Shown here in pieces: positions 1 to 12,794 of a stretch of DNA of 64,000 bases. Source of the DNA: Pterois miles. Lineage: Eukaryota > Chordata > Actinopteri > Perciformes > Scorpaenidae. Within the stretch, counting starts at the first letter, position 1. Each line of letters opens with the position of its first letter. The translations under genes were made by a program, and so were the position numbers. Under the pieces are notes generated by a model. It had not been told where the DNA came from. It searched no databases and was given only the letters and a program-made list of their open reading frames with translations. The stretch spans positions 19,250,001 through 19,314,000 of the forward strand of contig CAMQGK010000567.1 of assembly GCA_947000775.1 (NCBI GenBank). Direction: 5' to 3'.

Positions 1-2160
1 AGTTGTTTTTTTTATAAGAGCCTGCATCCAGAATTTGTTTCATTTTGAAATGCTGCGATTGAGATTTACACTGAAATTTCCACATTGCAATTGGCAAAGG
101 GAAACTTCCTCATTATTTTTGTCTAATTTTAGGTCCTTTCCTACACTAGCAGTCTCAAGGGATTGGAAATCTTGTTGAAAAAAAAAGAAAGAAAAAAAAA
201 GGACAGTTTGGTTTCAAAGCTTTATTTCTCTGCAGCCTAAATCTCTCATTTCCGCTGGTTTCATGCTCTGCTCCTCTCAAGTTCCTCCCAACATATTTCA
301 TACCTAAGTCGACACAAGGTCTCAGGATCTGGCTTTTCTCACTCAACCTACACGTCCCCCGATCTCCTGCCAAAGAAACCCTTTCACTCCGCTGCTTAAT
401 TAGTGGCTGATTGAAAGAGAAGTTCAGGACCTGAGAAAACTTGGCAGAAACTGAGAGCGCAGAGACAGACAGAGCAAGAAATGAGAGAATGGGGGAAAAG
501 CGAGACAGACCTCTGTCTTTGCGAGAGGATTGGAGACAGGAGGGGCGACCTCAACAGCTCCAGACCCAGATGCGACTTAATTAATGTTTAGAGATAACCT
601 CTGTATCTGATCTTTCTCAATCCAGCGCCCCCTTTTTCTTCTTTTGTGCTATTTGTATCTGATGAAAAACACTGGTGGCATTTTCGCTCAGTAAAACAAT
701 AAAATATTAATCACAAAAGTTGGGAGAACAAGGCTGCACTGATTTGCAATTTAAATTACCTGAGACTTCCTGGCAATTAATTATAGTCTTATATGAGTGA
801 GTGAGGGCGTAGACAGATTTTCGCATGTGTTTCTCTAAGTTTGTCATCATTTGTGCTTTGTTTCACAGCATATCTGAAGCACAATTTACCAAGTGCTTTT
901 CTTGTATCCTGTCCCTTAAAGAACAACATGAACTCCAAGTAATCACAGGGAATCAATTTAAGAAAACATGACAACACTGGCAGCACTGCTAACAGCCTCA
1001 CAGCTTTCTAAATAGACCCAGATGACACTTAACCAGAATAAAGCTAAGGATGTTTTTTCTATTTTCATCTTTTTCATGACAAACATCAAGAGCAGAGCGG
1101 CAGGAGGAGAGCAGCAATAACAGCTCTGAGAGATGGAGATGTGTACTAATCACAGGACTCCCTCAGAAGAAATGTCTTCAGACATTTGTCATGGGAATCA
1201 GATGATGACAGCGTGAATGGGAAGAATGACTAATAGGTGATAATGCACACAGCATAGAGAAAATAAATATTGTCACATTACAGTGTATGGCAGCCAGGGA
1301 TTTAGAAAGACAGTGTTTCCCCCAAAGGCAATTAAAAGACAAAGTGAGGCAGTAATGGTGGTGCTATGCTTCAGATAAGTTTGTTGCTGCTACTTTGGCT
1401 CCATCAGCACCTTGTAGGTTGGATAAAAAAAGTGGAAATAAGGATGCTTAGAGAGAGTGATGCAGTTAGAGAGCAAACTAGTTCAGATTCTGCACAGTAT
1501 GCGTCTTCTCTGGCAAAATACAGCAAACTAAAAAATACAGTTTATCATAATGCATGCATATCTATATAAAGGCGCTGCAGTGAATACGACATTGTGAAGT
1601 CTATGAAGTAAAGCTCTTGCTGGGGTTCAACGCTACAGTTTCTGAGGGCTGTTACTGTACTGATGCTATACCACGACAGTTAATCGCTATAAACTGATTC
1701 TGCATTCACATGTAGAATCTGGAGGCAACAAGACAGGATTTTGGTAACGGAGGCGTTCTGGTTTTTGTTTGTAGGCCGAGTAGCACTGACCGATCCCGTT
1801 TGAGCAGGCTTTGGTTGAATGCTCTTAAACAATCTGTCAGCAGAGCAAAAGGGAGGGAACACACTGGCCCAAATGCAATCTCAGAACCCATCGACTATCG
1901 TCTGACGATGATTTCGCTTTTTATTGATTTAAAACTAGCTTGTAAACTGGCTACTTGTGAAACAATATGGTCGTACGTGTCGTCTCTAAACTCCAACTCC
2001 AGTCTTGCATCTCAAGTTGCTAATCGGAGCGTAAACAATGAGCACAGCGCGGAAAAGGAAGTCTAGGCCCAGATAGCCACTGGCTACACCAGAGCCCTAA
2101 AGACAGAGCCTGCTGTCCCCAGAGGCCAATCCATCGTGAGACCGATCAGGTTCTGAGATA
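1..2160. other. Non-coding stretch, mostly unique
   Basis: No credible exon. Open frames here are short and show no family resemblance. From about 380 to 790 the DNA is AT-rich with several TAATTA-like homeodomain-type motifs and no recognisable repeat, the look of a fish conserved noncoding element, but this is only an impression. From about 1,615 to 2,075 base composition is more even and may be an old unclassified repeat. Confidence 0.4.
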
Positions 2161-2161
2161 C

Positions 2162-2455
2162 AGGGCAGCTGTGGCTCAGAGGGTAGAGCAGGTCGGTGGT
2201 TCGATCCCTGGCTGCTCCGGTCACTTGTCAATGTGTCCTTGAGCAAGACACTTAACCCCAAATTGCTCCCGAAGGCATAGCCATCGGTGTGTGAATGAGA
2301 TGAATTAGAATTAGATTAGATCCTGATGGGCAAACCTCAGCAGTGTCTGCCATCAGTGTGTGAATGGGTGGGTGCTGACGTAGGGTAAAGCGTTTTGAGT
2401 GGTCTGAAGACTAGGAAACCACTATATACATGCAAGTCCATTCACCATTTACTAT
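2162..2455 (+). repeat. tRNA-derived SINE, near full length
   Basis: The 5' part resembles a tRNA gene with split RNA polymerase III promoter: an A-box-like TGGCTCAGAGGGTAGAGCAG near 2,171-2,190 and a B-box GGTTCGATCCC near 2,197. The body has the fish SINE phrase about 'gagcaagacacttaacccc', and the 3' part has the familiar end (AAGCGTTTTGAGTGG, then CACTATATACATGCAAGTCC). It is a retroposed element, not a working tRNA gene, since the tRNA fold is not kept after the B box. Family assignment beyond tRNA-SINE is not certain. Confidence 0.85.
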
Positions 2456-5152
2456 AGTAGATAGTGGACGTTTGCTTGAATCTAAATGACAAATTGAACA
2501 TTATGAGTTTCACAAAGCTAGTATTCATTGTCGAGCTGTACTGAATGTCATTTTTTTTTACATTCAAAGCTTCTATTGAGGTTTTTGAATGAAGCTTCAA
2601 ATGTCTGTCATATTTTATGACGCCATCACACCAAAAGAAAATAAAAAAAAAATCCTCAATTTGAATACAGTGATTTATCACATTAAATTTGTTAGTCTTC
2701 CTTTGTTTTATCAAATCAACTTTCTTTAATAAACATAATTCTTCAGTGCCTGCCTCCCTTTGTGTGCAGCGAGCAGGAGAGCTAACAGTTTTTTGACTGC
2801 AGTGAAAATATTGTTTTTGAAACAAATACAGATTGAAAGATATTTCGTTAGATAAAAACCGTTGTGAATTTTGCCAATAATTACATCTATTTTTTGGACT
2901 TAACAATGCTCTGCAGTTATTGGAAATGTTTGTGCCCCCTTAGTCAACTGGTCAGTCATTTTGATCTTACTCGACTAAGATTTCTTTAGTCAATTTTTTT
3001 TTCTTTGTTTATGCTAAATTACTTATTTCCAAGACATGAGTGAGCACATGTCTGGTTAACACAAGATTTAAAGTGGTGCTTTTGTGCAATTCTTTCTGTC
3101 TTTGGTTCTGGACAGCCATAGAAATATTTTGATCACACGAGTCAGAAGCAATCCTACATAGCCACGATGGCTTTTCCATTCCACTGAATAAGACTGTATG
3201 GGTGCTCATGACCGTGTTGATCTTTATACAAAGAACAACTTCGGCAGCATTGTGGTTTTTAATATATGATGCTGGGCTGCATGTGATGATTCATCTTTAG
3301 ACAGTAGTTTTGATGAGCTGTGTACAAAATTATACAAAACAAAAAAAAAGCAGCAAATCTTCACACTTCAGAAGCTGGCAGCGTGGAGTTATTGTCATTT
3401 TTGCCTGATACGTGATTTAAATTGTTGCAGATTCATTTTCTGTTGATTGACTGATTAGTTAATTGAACCTTTCAGCACTAATATGATGTACCATAAAGTA
3501 TCAAAACAGTTTGTCACTTTATCACACCAACCGACCAAAACTCATTTATTGATGAAAAGCATGTTGTTGTTTATGGTAACACATTATTATCATTCATTTA
3601 AAAAAAGAAAATTAAACACTGGATTTAAAACAGTTTGGCAACATGATGAAGTTTCACAGAGATGAATCTCACTACCAGCTGTTTTGGCTGAACTGGGACT
3701 TTGAAAACCCAGAGAGATGGCATCAAAAAAAATGAAGACAGAAACTAATTTGTAAGATTGTGAGTGTGTGTTTTGTACTTACAATGCAGCAAGTGTGTGA
3801 GTAAGAAGAGAGAGAGGGAGAAGGAGTATCAGCCATCTGAATCCAACGTCATCGTACCATGCCTGTTTTCAGAGAGGGGGGCCAGATGAGGAGAGTGAGA
3901 CCTGGAACCCATTTATATTCATTACAGGGAGACAGTCTGCTCTCCCTCTGCCAGTCCAGCCTCCATCTCTCTCCATCTCTCTGTCACACACCTCAACACG
4001 CCAGGGAGGAGAGTCTGACAAACCAACACACAGCATAGATTCAACTTCCTCTGTATAAACAAGAGCTAAGCGAGGTGATGCCGCATCTGCCTCCTCAGTC
4101 ACAGCTGGAGGCCGCCAGCTGCCCAGATACTGACCAGCCACGCTACATACAGTAACCACATCACCAGCTCATGTTGCACCCCGAGTCAACACATGATGCT
4201 CAGCTCATGGTGGAATAAAAGTTGTGCTGTGATATTATCTCCATCTGTAAATTTTACATGGTGATAGCATATATTTCTGCACATATGTTACCTCCATCTG
4301 CAAATCTGATAATGTGAACAGCTTACAATGCATATTTACACTCGAGGACACATTTCTGTTCATTTGTTTTTCCATCTGTGCTCCTGACAATCTGAATAGC
4401 TGGTGATGCACATGTCATCAGCACAGCCAAACCAAACCTGCTATTCTGTCTGTGAAGACAATGCATATTTAACTGGTTTATTTTTAATTTGTTCAGCTGT
4501 CAACCTGCCATATTAATTCTATATTTAGTACTTCCCTTTTGCATATGCTTATTTTAATGTTTATACTTAAAGTTACTATGAGGAACTTTTAACTGGTTAT
4601 GAAACAGTCTCAGAGTAATACCGATGCCTCTATATGACCTATATAAATAAACGAGACCATCGGCGAGAAGATTGACTATTTCTATATAGGTGCCACCGAG
4701 TCGGATTCCATGCAAAATCAGACGAAATCATACAGGTTCACCAGAAACTCCTTCAGCACAGACCAGCCCACTGTGGACAGGCCCAGATGCAGCTTTTTTA
4801 ACTACTGAATGTAACATGCTGATGTTTAGCTTTTGATATTTAGCAAGTTAGCACGTATTTTGTTCAGTATTTATCTGTAATTATTTGTTTTATCTTAAAT
4901 TATAAATTATCTATTGTGCCTATTGCCTTTTTCACTATCACAAAAAGGCAACATCCAAAACCACAAGGTCTGTATCTTTACCATCGCTAAAAATAAAGTC
5001 ACTGTAAAGAATCAGCCTTTCTATGCAAATGCAGGCGCCGCATTGCCCTGAAAAGTTCTATTAAAATGGATTTTGTTCATACAAATGCTTATTCAAAAGA
5101 AACATAAGATAACTTTACAGTGACTTCACTGTTAAGATGCAGACATGCTGTA
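2456..5152. other. Non-coding stretch
   Basis: No exon or clear repeat. The 154-codon open frame on the minus strand at 2,442-2,906 begins near the SINE tail, is low in complexity and resembles no family, so it is treated as chance. A minus-strand splice-donor-like ATTGTAAGT near 3,780 follows a pyrimidine-rich segment but lacks a convincing exon. Confidence 0.4.
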
Positions 5153-5160
5153 GCTGCTGG

Positions 5161-5970
5161 CAGTGGTGGAAGAAGTGAAAGTAGCAACACCATAGTGTAG
5201 AAACACATTACTGCATTAAAATGTGTACTTAAGTAAAACTACAAAAGTATTGGCATTAAAATATTCTAATAGAATCAAAAGTTAAAGTGCCCACTAAGCC
5301 GAACAGCCCATTTTAGAAATGTTGCAGCTGGTAAAGGTGGAGCTAATTTTAACTACTTTATATATTCCATCTGCTCGGTAGCCTGTGAATTTCCCCCTAG
5401 GGATCCATTAAGTTTTATCTTAACCTATAATTACAGATCAGCATTTAATTGTTGATTACATAAGAGGACCTATTATGCTTGTTTTCAGGGGCATACTTGT
5501 ATTTTGGATTTCTGCTAGAACATGTTTACAATATTAAATGTCCAAAAAAAGCTTTATTTTTCATTTGTGTACCACTTCGTTGTGATTGGTCAATCGAACC
5601 AAACTCCTTGGACTCCCCCCCAGCTCCGCTCTAACTAGCTTTGTGCCAAACTAGCCGCTAGGCAGGTACTATGCACAGTAGGTCACACAGTGACATCACC
5701 ACGTTACAGACGAAAAGGTGGGACTAAAAGCAAGGCATTTTGGGTAGTTTCTGCAGGGGAGAGTAACTCCCTTTGATATGGACATTGAGCTTTGTAACTT
5801 TGCAGACTTTTTACATACAAAAAAACTATACAACACATTAAGGGAAAGGGGAGAAGCACAAAAGCAAAATAGGTCATCTTTGATCTGAGTCTAAGTTACA
5901 GTAGAAGTAAAAAGTCACAGCATTTAAGTACAGTGCTTGAGTACATGTATTTAGTTACTTCCCACCACTG
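5161..5970 (+). mobile_element. hAT-type MITE with 8-bp target duplication
   Basis: Starts with CAGTGGTGGAAGAAGTG and ends with the inverted counterpart ACTTCCCACCACTG. It is flanked by a perfect 8-bp direct repeat, GCTGCTGG (5,153-5,160 and 5,971-5,978). Eight-base duplications and short terminal inverted repeats fit a non-autonomous hAT element. The interior has the 'agtaaaagtac' phrases of a repeat very common in percomorph fish and no coding capacity. A second element interrupts it at about 5,462-5,883. Confidence 0.85.
5462..5883 (+). mobile_element. MITE nested in the hAT MITE
   Basis: Begins AAGAGGACCTATTATGCT and ends AGCAAAATAGGTCATCTT, an imperfect terminal inverted repeat. The interior matches the second copy at 26,397-27,386 (shared phrases 'catacttgtattttgg' and 'ttctgctagaacatgttta'). 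It lies inside the 5,161-5,970 element, so it inserted later. No coding capacity. Confidence 0.8.
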
Positions 5971-5978
5971 GCTGCTGG

Positions 5979-7085
5979 TAATGAAGATGATAGGCCTTTT
6001 ATATGCAGTTTTATCAATGGATTTGAATGACATAGTTAAGTTCCCTGCAGTGTGGCCATATGGCTGGGACCTCCGGCGACCAGGCCTGCTGTGAAATTTG
6101 AGGTGAAGAACGACAGAGTAGAAAAATGGAAACCCTTCTGGAATTCATTACAGCTATTGTTGAGACTCTCAAAAAGAGAAAATAAATCTATTATAGAAAA
6201 GAAACGACTGGAACACACACTACACTCTACATGCCGGCACACGAGCACTTCTGAACACACTCACAAACAACGTACCATCTAAATTCCCTTTAACTTGCAA
6301 AATGAAAGGGAAACATCAATACAGAGAACTTCCCACTAGCCTCTCCCTCCGGGACCTGCCTCCTGCTGCGAGGAGAATAAAACGGGTGGCACGGTACAGA
6401 GACACCACCACCAGGTGGACAGGGGGTGGAGCTGTGTGATTTGGCTGCTGCAGAAAAAGGAAGGGGAGCGCAGCGGGGCTCCTGGAGTGTTTAGAGGGTC
6501 ACCTTGTGTGACAATAGGCAGCGAGCGAAACAGTGAGGTACAGAGACGGGCTGCAGAGTTTAGAGAGAAAGACTACAAAGATTGAAAATGTGCCAGATAG
6601 CTGAGGCTAAGTGACAGAGTGTTGCAGCTTTGAGCGTATGTGTGACGCATTTCTGAACGTAAATCAGACACCCACATGCTAGCTCACTATTACACAGCTT
6701 AGAGTCAACCCTGTGCTTTATTTAATTTTTTTTTTTAACCCCCCCTGCCATCACTACCCTCTTTGCTCCAGCTCTGGTGAGAAATCTGACAGAGGGTTAA
6801 TGAAGCCTGTTCATTATCAGGTCAGATAGCATTAAAAGTGGATGGGAGCTCCAAAGGAAGCTTACAGGGAGTATGTGCAGACGCATCCGGGGGATCAGCA
6901 AGACTGATCAAGTGAAGTAGCTGACTCCCATTTCTAAAAATCATACACAGTTGGCTGAAGGCGCGCTTCCTGTCAAATAAGCACACACACAGGGATCGTA
7001 TGACGGAAGTGTTTCCAACTCTCTGTTTTGAGAGATTCAGGAGTTTTGGCAGCAGACATGAGAGAGTAACGCCATGGTGTCTCTG
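5979..7085. other. Non-coding stretch with one CTCF-like motif
   Basis: No exon or repeat recognised. Near 6,404-6,430 is CCACCAGGTGGACAG, which resembles the vertebrate CTCF core. The overlapping 70-codon frames around 6,040-6,280 on both strands show no family resemblance. Confidence 0.35.
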
Positions 7086-7089
7086 ACAT

Positions 7090-7675
7090 TAATGCAGCGG
7101 CGATTTTAGACTCTTTTTAGAGGTGCTCAAGCACACCTAAATTTCATCTCAGCAACCCTAAAAAAAATTGCAATCCCTCTGAGACCTGCAGGATCGTTGG
7201 CGATAATTGCTGTTTTTAAGTGGCTGTAGCAGGCTCAGTCTTAAAATAGTGATGTCGTATGAAACTAGAAAACCTAAGGAATCTATTGCTATCAGCTATG
7301 TTATGTTAGTTTATTGGGAAGGAGGCTAAATAACACTCCAAACTTTCTAAAAATCTCAAAATTTTTTTACTTCTGACCTCAAGATATGTGAATGAAAATG
7401 TTTCTCTGTAAGTTTCTATGGGTAGCCACGTCTCCCCTTTATAGATATGCCCACTTTCTGTTATTCCCACGTAGCTGTGGGCAAAAACTATGCAGTTATT
7501 TTCGCCTATTCTAAAATGGTGTATTTTAAAATTTCTGCATACTGGGGTCCCTAAACAATCTTGGAATCACATAAACTGGCTATGACTGGAGAGCTGAGTC
7601 TTCACATGTATAAAGACCTTTCTACCATAACCTGATGAACAAAATGCAGACATTGTTGCATAAAAAAATCAGTGT
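7090..7675 (+). repeat. Dispersed repeat R1, copy 1
   Basis: Shares ordered phrases with copies at 37,098-38,145 and 62,450-63,105: 'ctcaagcacacctaaa' near the start, 'catatgaaactagaaaacctaagga' type text, 'atgcccactttctg' and 'tttctgcatactggggtcc' toward the end. This widespread fish repeat is non-coding. Its far end, seen at 17,310-17,565, suggests a DNA transposon derivative, but the termini are not visible here. Confidence 0.75.
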
Positions 7676-9205
7676 TTGGTGCTCAACAACCTAGTTTTCT
7701 AGCCATTAAGAGGCTGCTGCAGGTGAGACTGGCAGGTAAAACAGGTGGAATTTCCTCTCCGGTGTGAGTGAAAGACGCACGTGTGAACAAGGTTGGAAGT
7801 GGAACATGTATGAAAACATGTCTGCTGTAAAGCAGTGTCTGTCCATCTTGCCCGAGGCACTGCTGATAGCTCTGACACTCACTCAGAGAGGGTGAAAACA
7901 GGGATAAGAGAATGCCGGGAACAGTGGGCACACATGCATGACAGGGCTGAGCACGAACTCGGCGGCGGCGGGTTGAAGAAACACTGGAGTGTGTCGGATC
8001 CAGGGCCACAGGAGGTGTGATGGATTAAGAGGAGCTGGCAGAGAGAGAGGCCCTCCCACCGTGGCGCAAACCCCGGTGAAACAACATCACCATCCCTCTC
8101 CATATCACTGACGGACTCGTCTGTCTATCTCCTTTTTCTGCCTCCTTTATTTTTCCCCATTTTTAAACTCCCCCATTTTCTCTGCATACCTCTCTTAAAC
8201 CCAGTCACAATTGCTATAAAACCAGGCAACCATGCCGGCGCCTTATTGCTGTAGTCCCTCGTTTTGATCCCATTTCCTACTTTAGATGATTGAAAATTGT
8301 ATAGAGTAGTAGTAATTTATGCAGCTAAGATAACGAAAATGACCATATGAAGTCTCACATCAAGAAAGTGAGATAGCTTAGCCCGAATTATTAATGTTAA
8401 TATCCCAGCAGCACTTCACAGCATTAAGTGTACCTATCAGTACTATGGTTGGGAACATTCATTAACAGCATTCCTTTGTCACGTTTAGAGATAACCAGAT
8501 TGCATTGATGTTTTTTATTGGACCACATTTCTAAGAGATCCCTGCACAGGGTTGTTAGTACTTAGTACTCTGACTGGCGGCAGTTCCCAAAATACATGTA
8601 GACTATTAAAGTGACAAAAGCATAATCGTGCCAAAAACATCACATTTTAATGCACAGGGGCAAATTAAATTGTAACAATTACATTACTCTATAATTATCC
8701 AAACATGCATACAACAGGGCACAGGGAACAGTACAACTTTTAAAGGTTGACACAACAGAAAAAAATCTGAGCTCTCATCACTACATCATCATTTGATATA
8801 ATCAATGGTTCACTGTGGCTAGAAGCAGCTTTGCTCTGACGCAGAGCTGACCAGCTGCTATGTGACTCAATGTCTCAGTATAGTCCCTTTTCAAACACAG
8901 GAACTTTGCCCCCAAACTAGGAAGATTTTGAGGACTTCCATGCATTTCCAAGAATCAGTGGCTTAAGGCTTGTCTTGGGGCTAGTCTTGGTCTTTGACTG
9001 GTCTTAGATTGTCAGGTTAACTAGTCTAATTAAGCCTGTCTGTTGCATAAATATTAAAACTTAATTTGAGGTAGGAACCACCTCTTCCCTGGGAAAGCCT
9101 GAGGTGAGAGCTTGTTTGAAGGTCAGTTAGTTAACTACTGTTTGTAGTTTGTAGTCTAGGAGCATATTCTTGAATTGTTTCTGAACATCTTTTTCTTTTC
9201 TGTGA
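7676..9205. other. Non-coding stretch
   Basis: No exon or repeat recognised. Overlapping frames on both strands at 7,683-8,103 are typical chance frames in mildly GC-rich DNA. Confidence 0.35.
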
Positions 9206-9207
9206 AG

Positions 9208-9540
9208 TAGGGATGCAATGGTGAGGAGATTTTCCCACTGGTTAATAAGCTTGTGACAACACTGGTGTTACTGATTACACTGGCCATTTTACAAGAAAAG
9301 ATGATGGTAAACAAGTGTAGCGTGTTTACTTTCATCTTTACCGTCAGGTGGTGGTGCATCTGGCCTCTCTGGTCGAGCTTTTGCTGCAGGGCTGCAGGGG
9401 TCTACCTGGCACTGCTGCGTTAATAACTAAATGGGTCTTATTTATGTAAAAAAAAAAAGCAAAACAACGATGGGTACGTAATGTAATCTGTCGGTGCTTG
9501 ACCCCCGTGTAACACCGGTAACACCGACCAATGCAACAAG
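9208..9540 (+). repeat. MITE, copy 1 of the 'caccggtaacaccg' family
   Basis: Starts TAGGGATGCAATGGTGAGGA, a hAT-like terminus. It ends near 9,540 in a segment (CGTGTAACACCGGTAACACCG) whose reverse complement recurs at 27,966-28,130. The internal poly(A) and 'gggtacgtaatgtaatc' text also match that copy. The right terminal repeat is missing or diverged. Non-coding. Confidence 0.65.
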
Positions 9541-10300
9541 TCTAATGTGAAGTGTCTTATTTCACCCAGGACATCTTAGCCTCAAAAAAGGCCCTGGTCA
9601 AAAGGTGATACTTTCCGAAAGTACAGGAACATTCGAGATGGGGCTTTCAGCGCTCGACATTTCTGACTGGTCAAGTAGGCTGCTTGTGATTCGCAATCAA
9701 CTGCCATTTTTAAAAATCTGCAGCCATCAGTTTGTATTAGTTTGTTCACTGTGCACTGTTTTGACAGCAAGTCCAGGCTTTATTGAACTAAATGTTGTTC
9801 ACTTGGTCTCTGTAAAGTTTTGATATTTTGCCACAAAGCTGCAATCTGTGAATGAATGTCTAATGAATGAATATATGATCTTGTGTATGTCACGACATAC
9901 ACAAATACCTGTACCGCAACGGTTTGTATGATAGCTTACGAAAGGTTATTCCTCATTTTCATGCGTTTCTCTACCAATGTCCATATCAGTTTCGACCTGT
10001 TACACACATACAGTCTTTTCAAAATGAACTTCCTTCTTCACTTCCTTGGATAAGTTTAGGAAAAGACTCTGGTTTGGAGTAAAATAACTCACTGAAGTAT
10101 GGAAGTTATGCCAAATAATATGACAAATAAATCATCCTTCTGGTTCTGGCGATCTCCTGGTCAAAAGTCCAGTGCTTTTTGACTTACCTGTTCACCCCGA
10201 CGTCCTCCCTATGCGCTGATTGTCGGATTGGATTACATGCAAATTGATTTCATGGGATGTATACAAATTACAGTGCATTCCTTTTCTTAAGTATAGCTAT
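9541..10300. other. Non-coding stretch, possible old repeat
   Basis: Contains a short perfect inverted repeat GTATGTC-AC-GACATAC near 9,885 and text ('cctcattttcatgcgtttctct') reminiscent of dispersed fish repeats. A minus-strand splice-donor-like AACAG/GTAAGTC at about 10,185 has no supportable exon beside it. Confidence 0.3.
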
Positions 10301-10302
10301 AA

Positions 10303-10914
10303 TTGAGGTCTTTTGGAGTGCAGGGGACACTCCTGAAAACTTTTTATGACACTGTTGTGGCATCAGCCATATTTTATGGAGTGGTTTGCTGGGGCAGCAG
10401 CATCACAGCTGCAGACAGGAAGAGGCTGGATAAGATCATCAAAAGGGCCAGCTCTGTCCTGGGATGCTCTCTGGACTCAGTGCAGGTGGTGGGAGAGAGG
10501 AGGACGATGGCTAAGCTGTCATCCATGATGGAGAAGGACTCCCACCCCATGAGAGACACCATCAGAGCTCTGGAGAGCTCCTTCAGTGACAGGCTGCTAC
10601 ACCCTAAGTGTACGAAGGAGCGTTACAGAAGGTCCTTCCTGCCTGCAGCTGTTAGACTCCACAACCAGCACTGCTCCCAGTAAAACCACAATCACAGTCA
10701 CATTCACAACAAACTTATTTATTGATATAAAGGACATACTTCTGGCTTTCCTTACTTTTTCTATTATGTATATACTAATTTATTTATTTTATTGTATGAA
10801 TACTGTTTTTAAATCTATGCTTCTTGTCTTTATTGCACTATCCACTTTGCTGCTGTAATGTGTGAATTTCCCCACTGTGGGACCAATAAAGGAATATCTT
10901 ATCTTATCTTATAA
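10303..10914 (+). mobile_element. Rex1/L2-like LINE, truncated 3' end
   Basis: The open frame 10,303-10,683 encodes about 126 residues resembling the C-terminal end of a non-LTR reverse transcriptase of the fish Rex1/L2 (CR1-related) type. Key stretches are TFYDTVV-SAIFYGVVCWG, DRKRLDKIIKRASSVLG and a terminal ERYRRSFLPAAVRLHNQ. It ends in a natural stop, followed by about 180 bp of 3' UTR, the sequence CCCCACTGTGGGACCAATAA and (TTATC) repeats, the usual 3' tail. The catalytic YADD region and endonuclease are absent, so this is a dead 5'-truncated insertion. The frame has no internal stop, suggesting a fairly recent copy. Confidence 0.88.
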
Positions 10915-12789
10915 AAGGTGTATGAGAACAGCCTGTTTACCGCAATGTCTTTCAGTCTTATAAAATTATACATGCAAATCAATCTATCTGCACACTCGTC
11001 TTCTAATATTTTTTATACTCAGCTTGAAACATCTGATATTACATCTTCAATAAGACTAATGTGCAAGAAAACTAAATGGCTCATTTGATGGACACACTTT
11101 TCTGCAGAGCTGCTGTAGTCTCTTGGCAGTGGTGATAGTTTTGCATGTGGTTTATGCACACAGCCCTTAGATAAAGCTTGGGGAGTACATGTGTACATGA
11201 ACATAATGCCACCCTGTGAAAAATCCAGATTGGAGCTTTAAGTCCCACATATAAAGCCTTTTAATCTACGCTTAGGTCCTTATACACGACTTCAATGCAA
11301 TCAATTAGTCCTCTAAGCACACCAGCACTTCTACATAAGCGCAGATACACATACACAAACAGCAGAAAGAGCCAAATTCACAGTGAAAATCTGAGACATG
11401 GAAAAAATAAAATGATATACTCTGAGGCAGACATCAAACCACAGTGGGCTCCATGTAGCCAAGATAACAACAGAAAAGTGCTTTCTAAATGACAAAATGA
11501 TACTGGCTGCAGCAAGTCCACAGCTCGCTCTCACTCTGTGTATTCTTCCCCAACACAGACGCCCACTCAAACACAGCAAAGTCTGTCTAGCCATCAAAAT
11601 AAATATCTTTTTTTTTTTTTTTTACAATACATTTCTTCCTCTCTCAGTCTGAACTAAGCTGCTAGAGAACAATATCTGGGCAACAGCGTTTGCATGCACC
11701 CACTGAGGTAGAGCTTCTTTCGCCTTCATCCACACAACTTCTGGATGTGCTCTTACGTATTATTACCCTGTTTGTTTTATTTTCAGCCCTGCAGAGGTTT
11801 CTCTGCATGAAGTTTCATTCTCATGAAGTGAGCCGAGCTTGGAGCAAAAGGGAGGTATGAATGGAGGGAGAGGGAGTTGTTTTGTTACCGCACTCAGTGC
11901 AATGATGCAATTTATAATTAAAATGCAAATACAACGACAAGGAGTCTCTCTTCACTTTCTTTTCACTTTACTCCACCACTCTCAGGAGAGGCCCATCTCT
12001 GCCCAGGATCAATGTATCCAAGCCAGTAAATCAATATTCATATAAAGCGCTGAAATCAATTTGAGATTTAGGCTACAAGTACAAGAGACTGTTTAGGTGA
12101 GAGATAAAACTCGAGATGCATGGACAGACACATCCAGCCTGTGGCTATAAAACATTTTTCTCCTTTGCAATGATGATGTGTGAAGGATCTATCCCTAAAC
12201 TGAAGACTAAAAGCAATTATTTCGGCAACAAGAAAACACAGGCCTGTCTGACACATTCACCATTGGCCCGTCTCTGATTTGACTGTAGCTTATCACAATA
12301 GGTAACTCAAACATCCCCTAAGCTTCAATCTCAACAAACAACAAAGACCAACGCTGTGGAATGAATGATTCGGGGGGAGTTTTATTTCAAAAGTGTGCCT
12401 GACAGAGAAAACCGGGGGGGACGTGGGAGAGGAGGCCTTTTTTAGTGGTTGTCCTTCAGCGTGACTTTGTCATGTAACACATTTCCAGCACAATTATCTG
12501 CATCCAGTGGATTTCAAACACATTTAGCAAGGACCAGAGAGCTTGGTAATTAGCAGGAGCCCTGACTCATAAGGGGGCCAAAAACAAAGCCTGTCTTTAG
12601 CTCTATCTTTATCCCCTCCGCTTGTCTAATCTCCTCTGATCCTTCTCTTATCACAGAGTGTTGCTGGACATCATGTGTGCACTCAGTCAATGCCTTTGTA
12701 GGCTAACAGGTTTCAGCTTTTATACACCAAAGCAAGACACAAAACAAGATATTTCATCCATAAGAATAGAAAATAAGTGAAACTGACTG
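10915..12789. other. Non-coding stretch
   Basis: No exon or clear repeat. About 12,460-12,700 is unique, moderately AT-rich sequence of the kind that can be a conserved noncoding element. Confidence 0.35.
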
Positions 12790-12794
12790 TGGGT

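Noticed and set aside
2171..2210. Possible tRNA gene
   Set aside because: A and B boxes belong to a SINE; the acceptor stem and 3' half do not form a tRNA.
2442..2906. 154-codon minus-strand frame
   Set aside because: Overlaps the end of a SINE, contains a phenylalanine-rich run from an A tract and matches no family.
3780..3862. Possible minus-strand exon ending at GCATT/GTAAGT with a leucine-rich frame
   Set aside because: The leucines come from a CTCTCT tract, the acceptor is mediocre and the peptide resembles nothing.
10185..10260. Strong minus-strand donor AACAG/GTAAGTC
   Set aside because: No plausible coding frame or acceptor next to it; the area looks like an old dispersed repeat.
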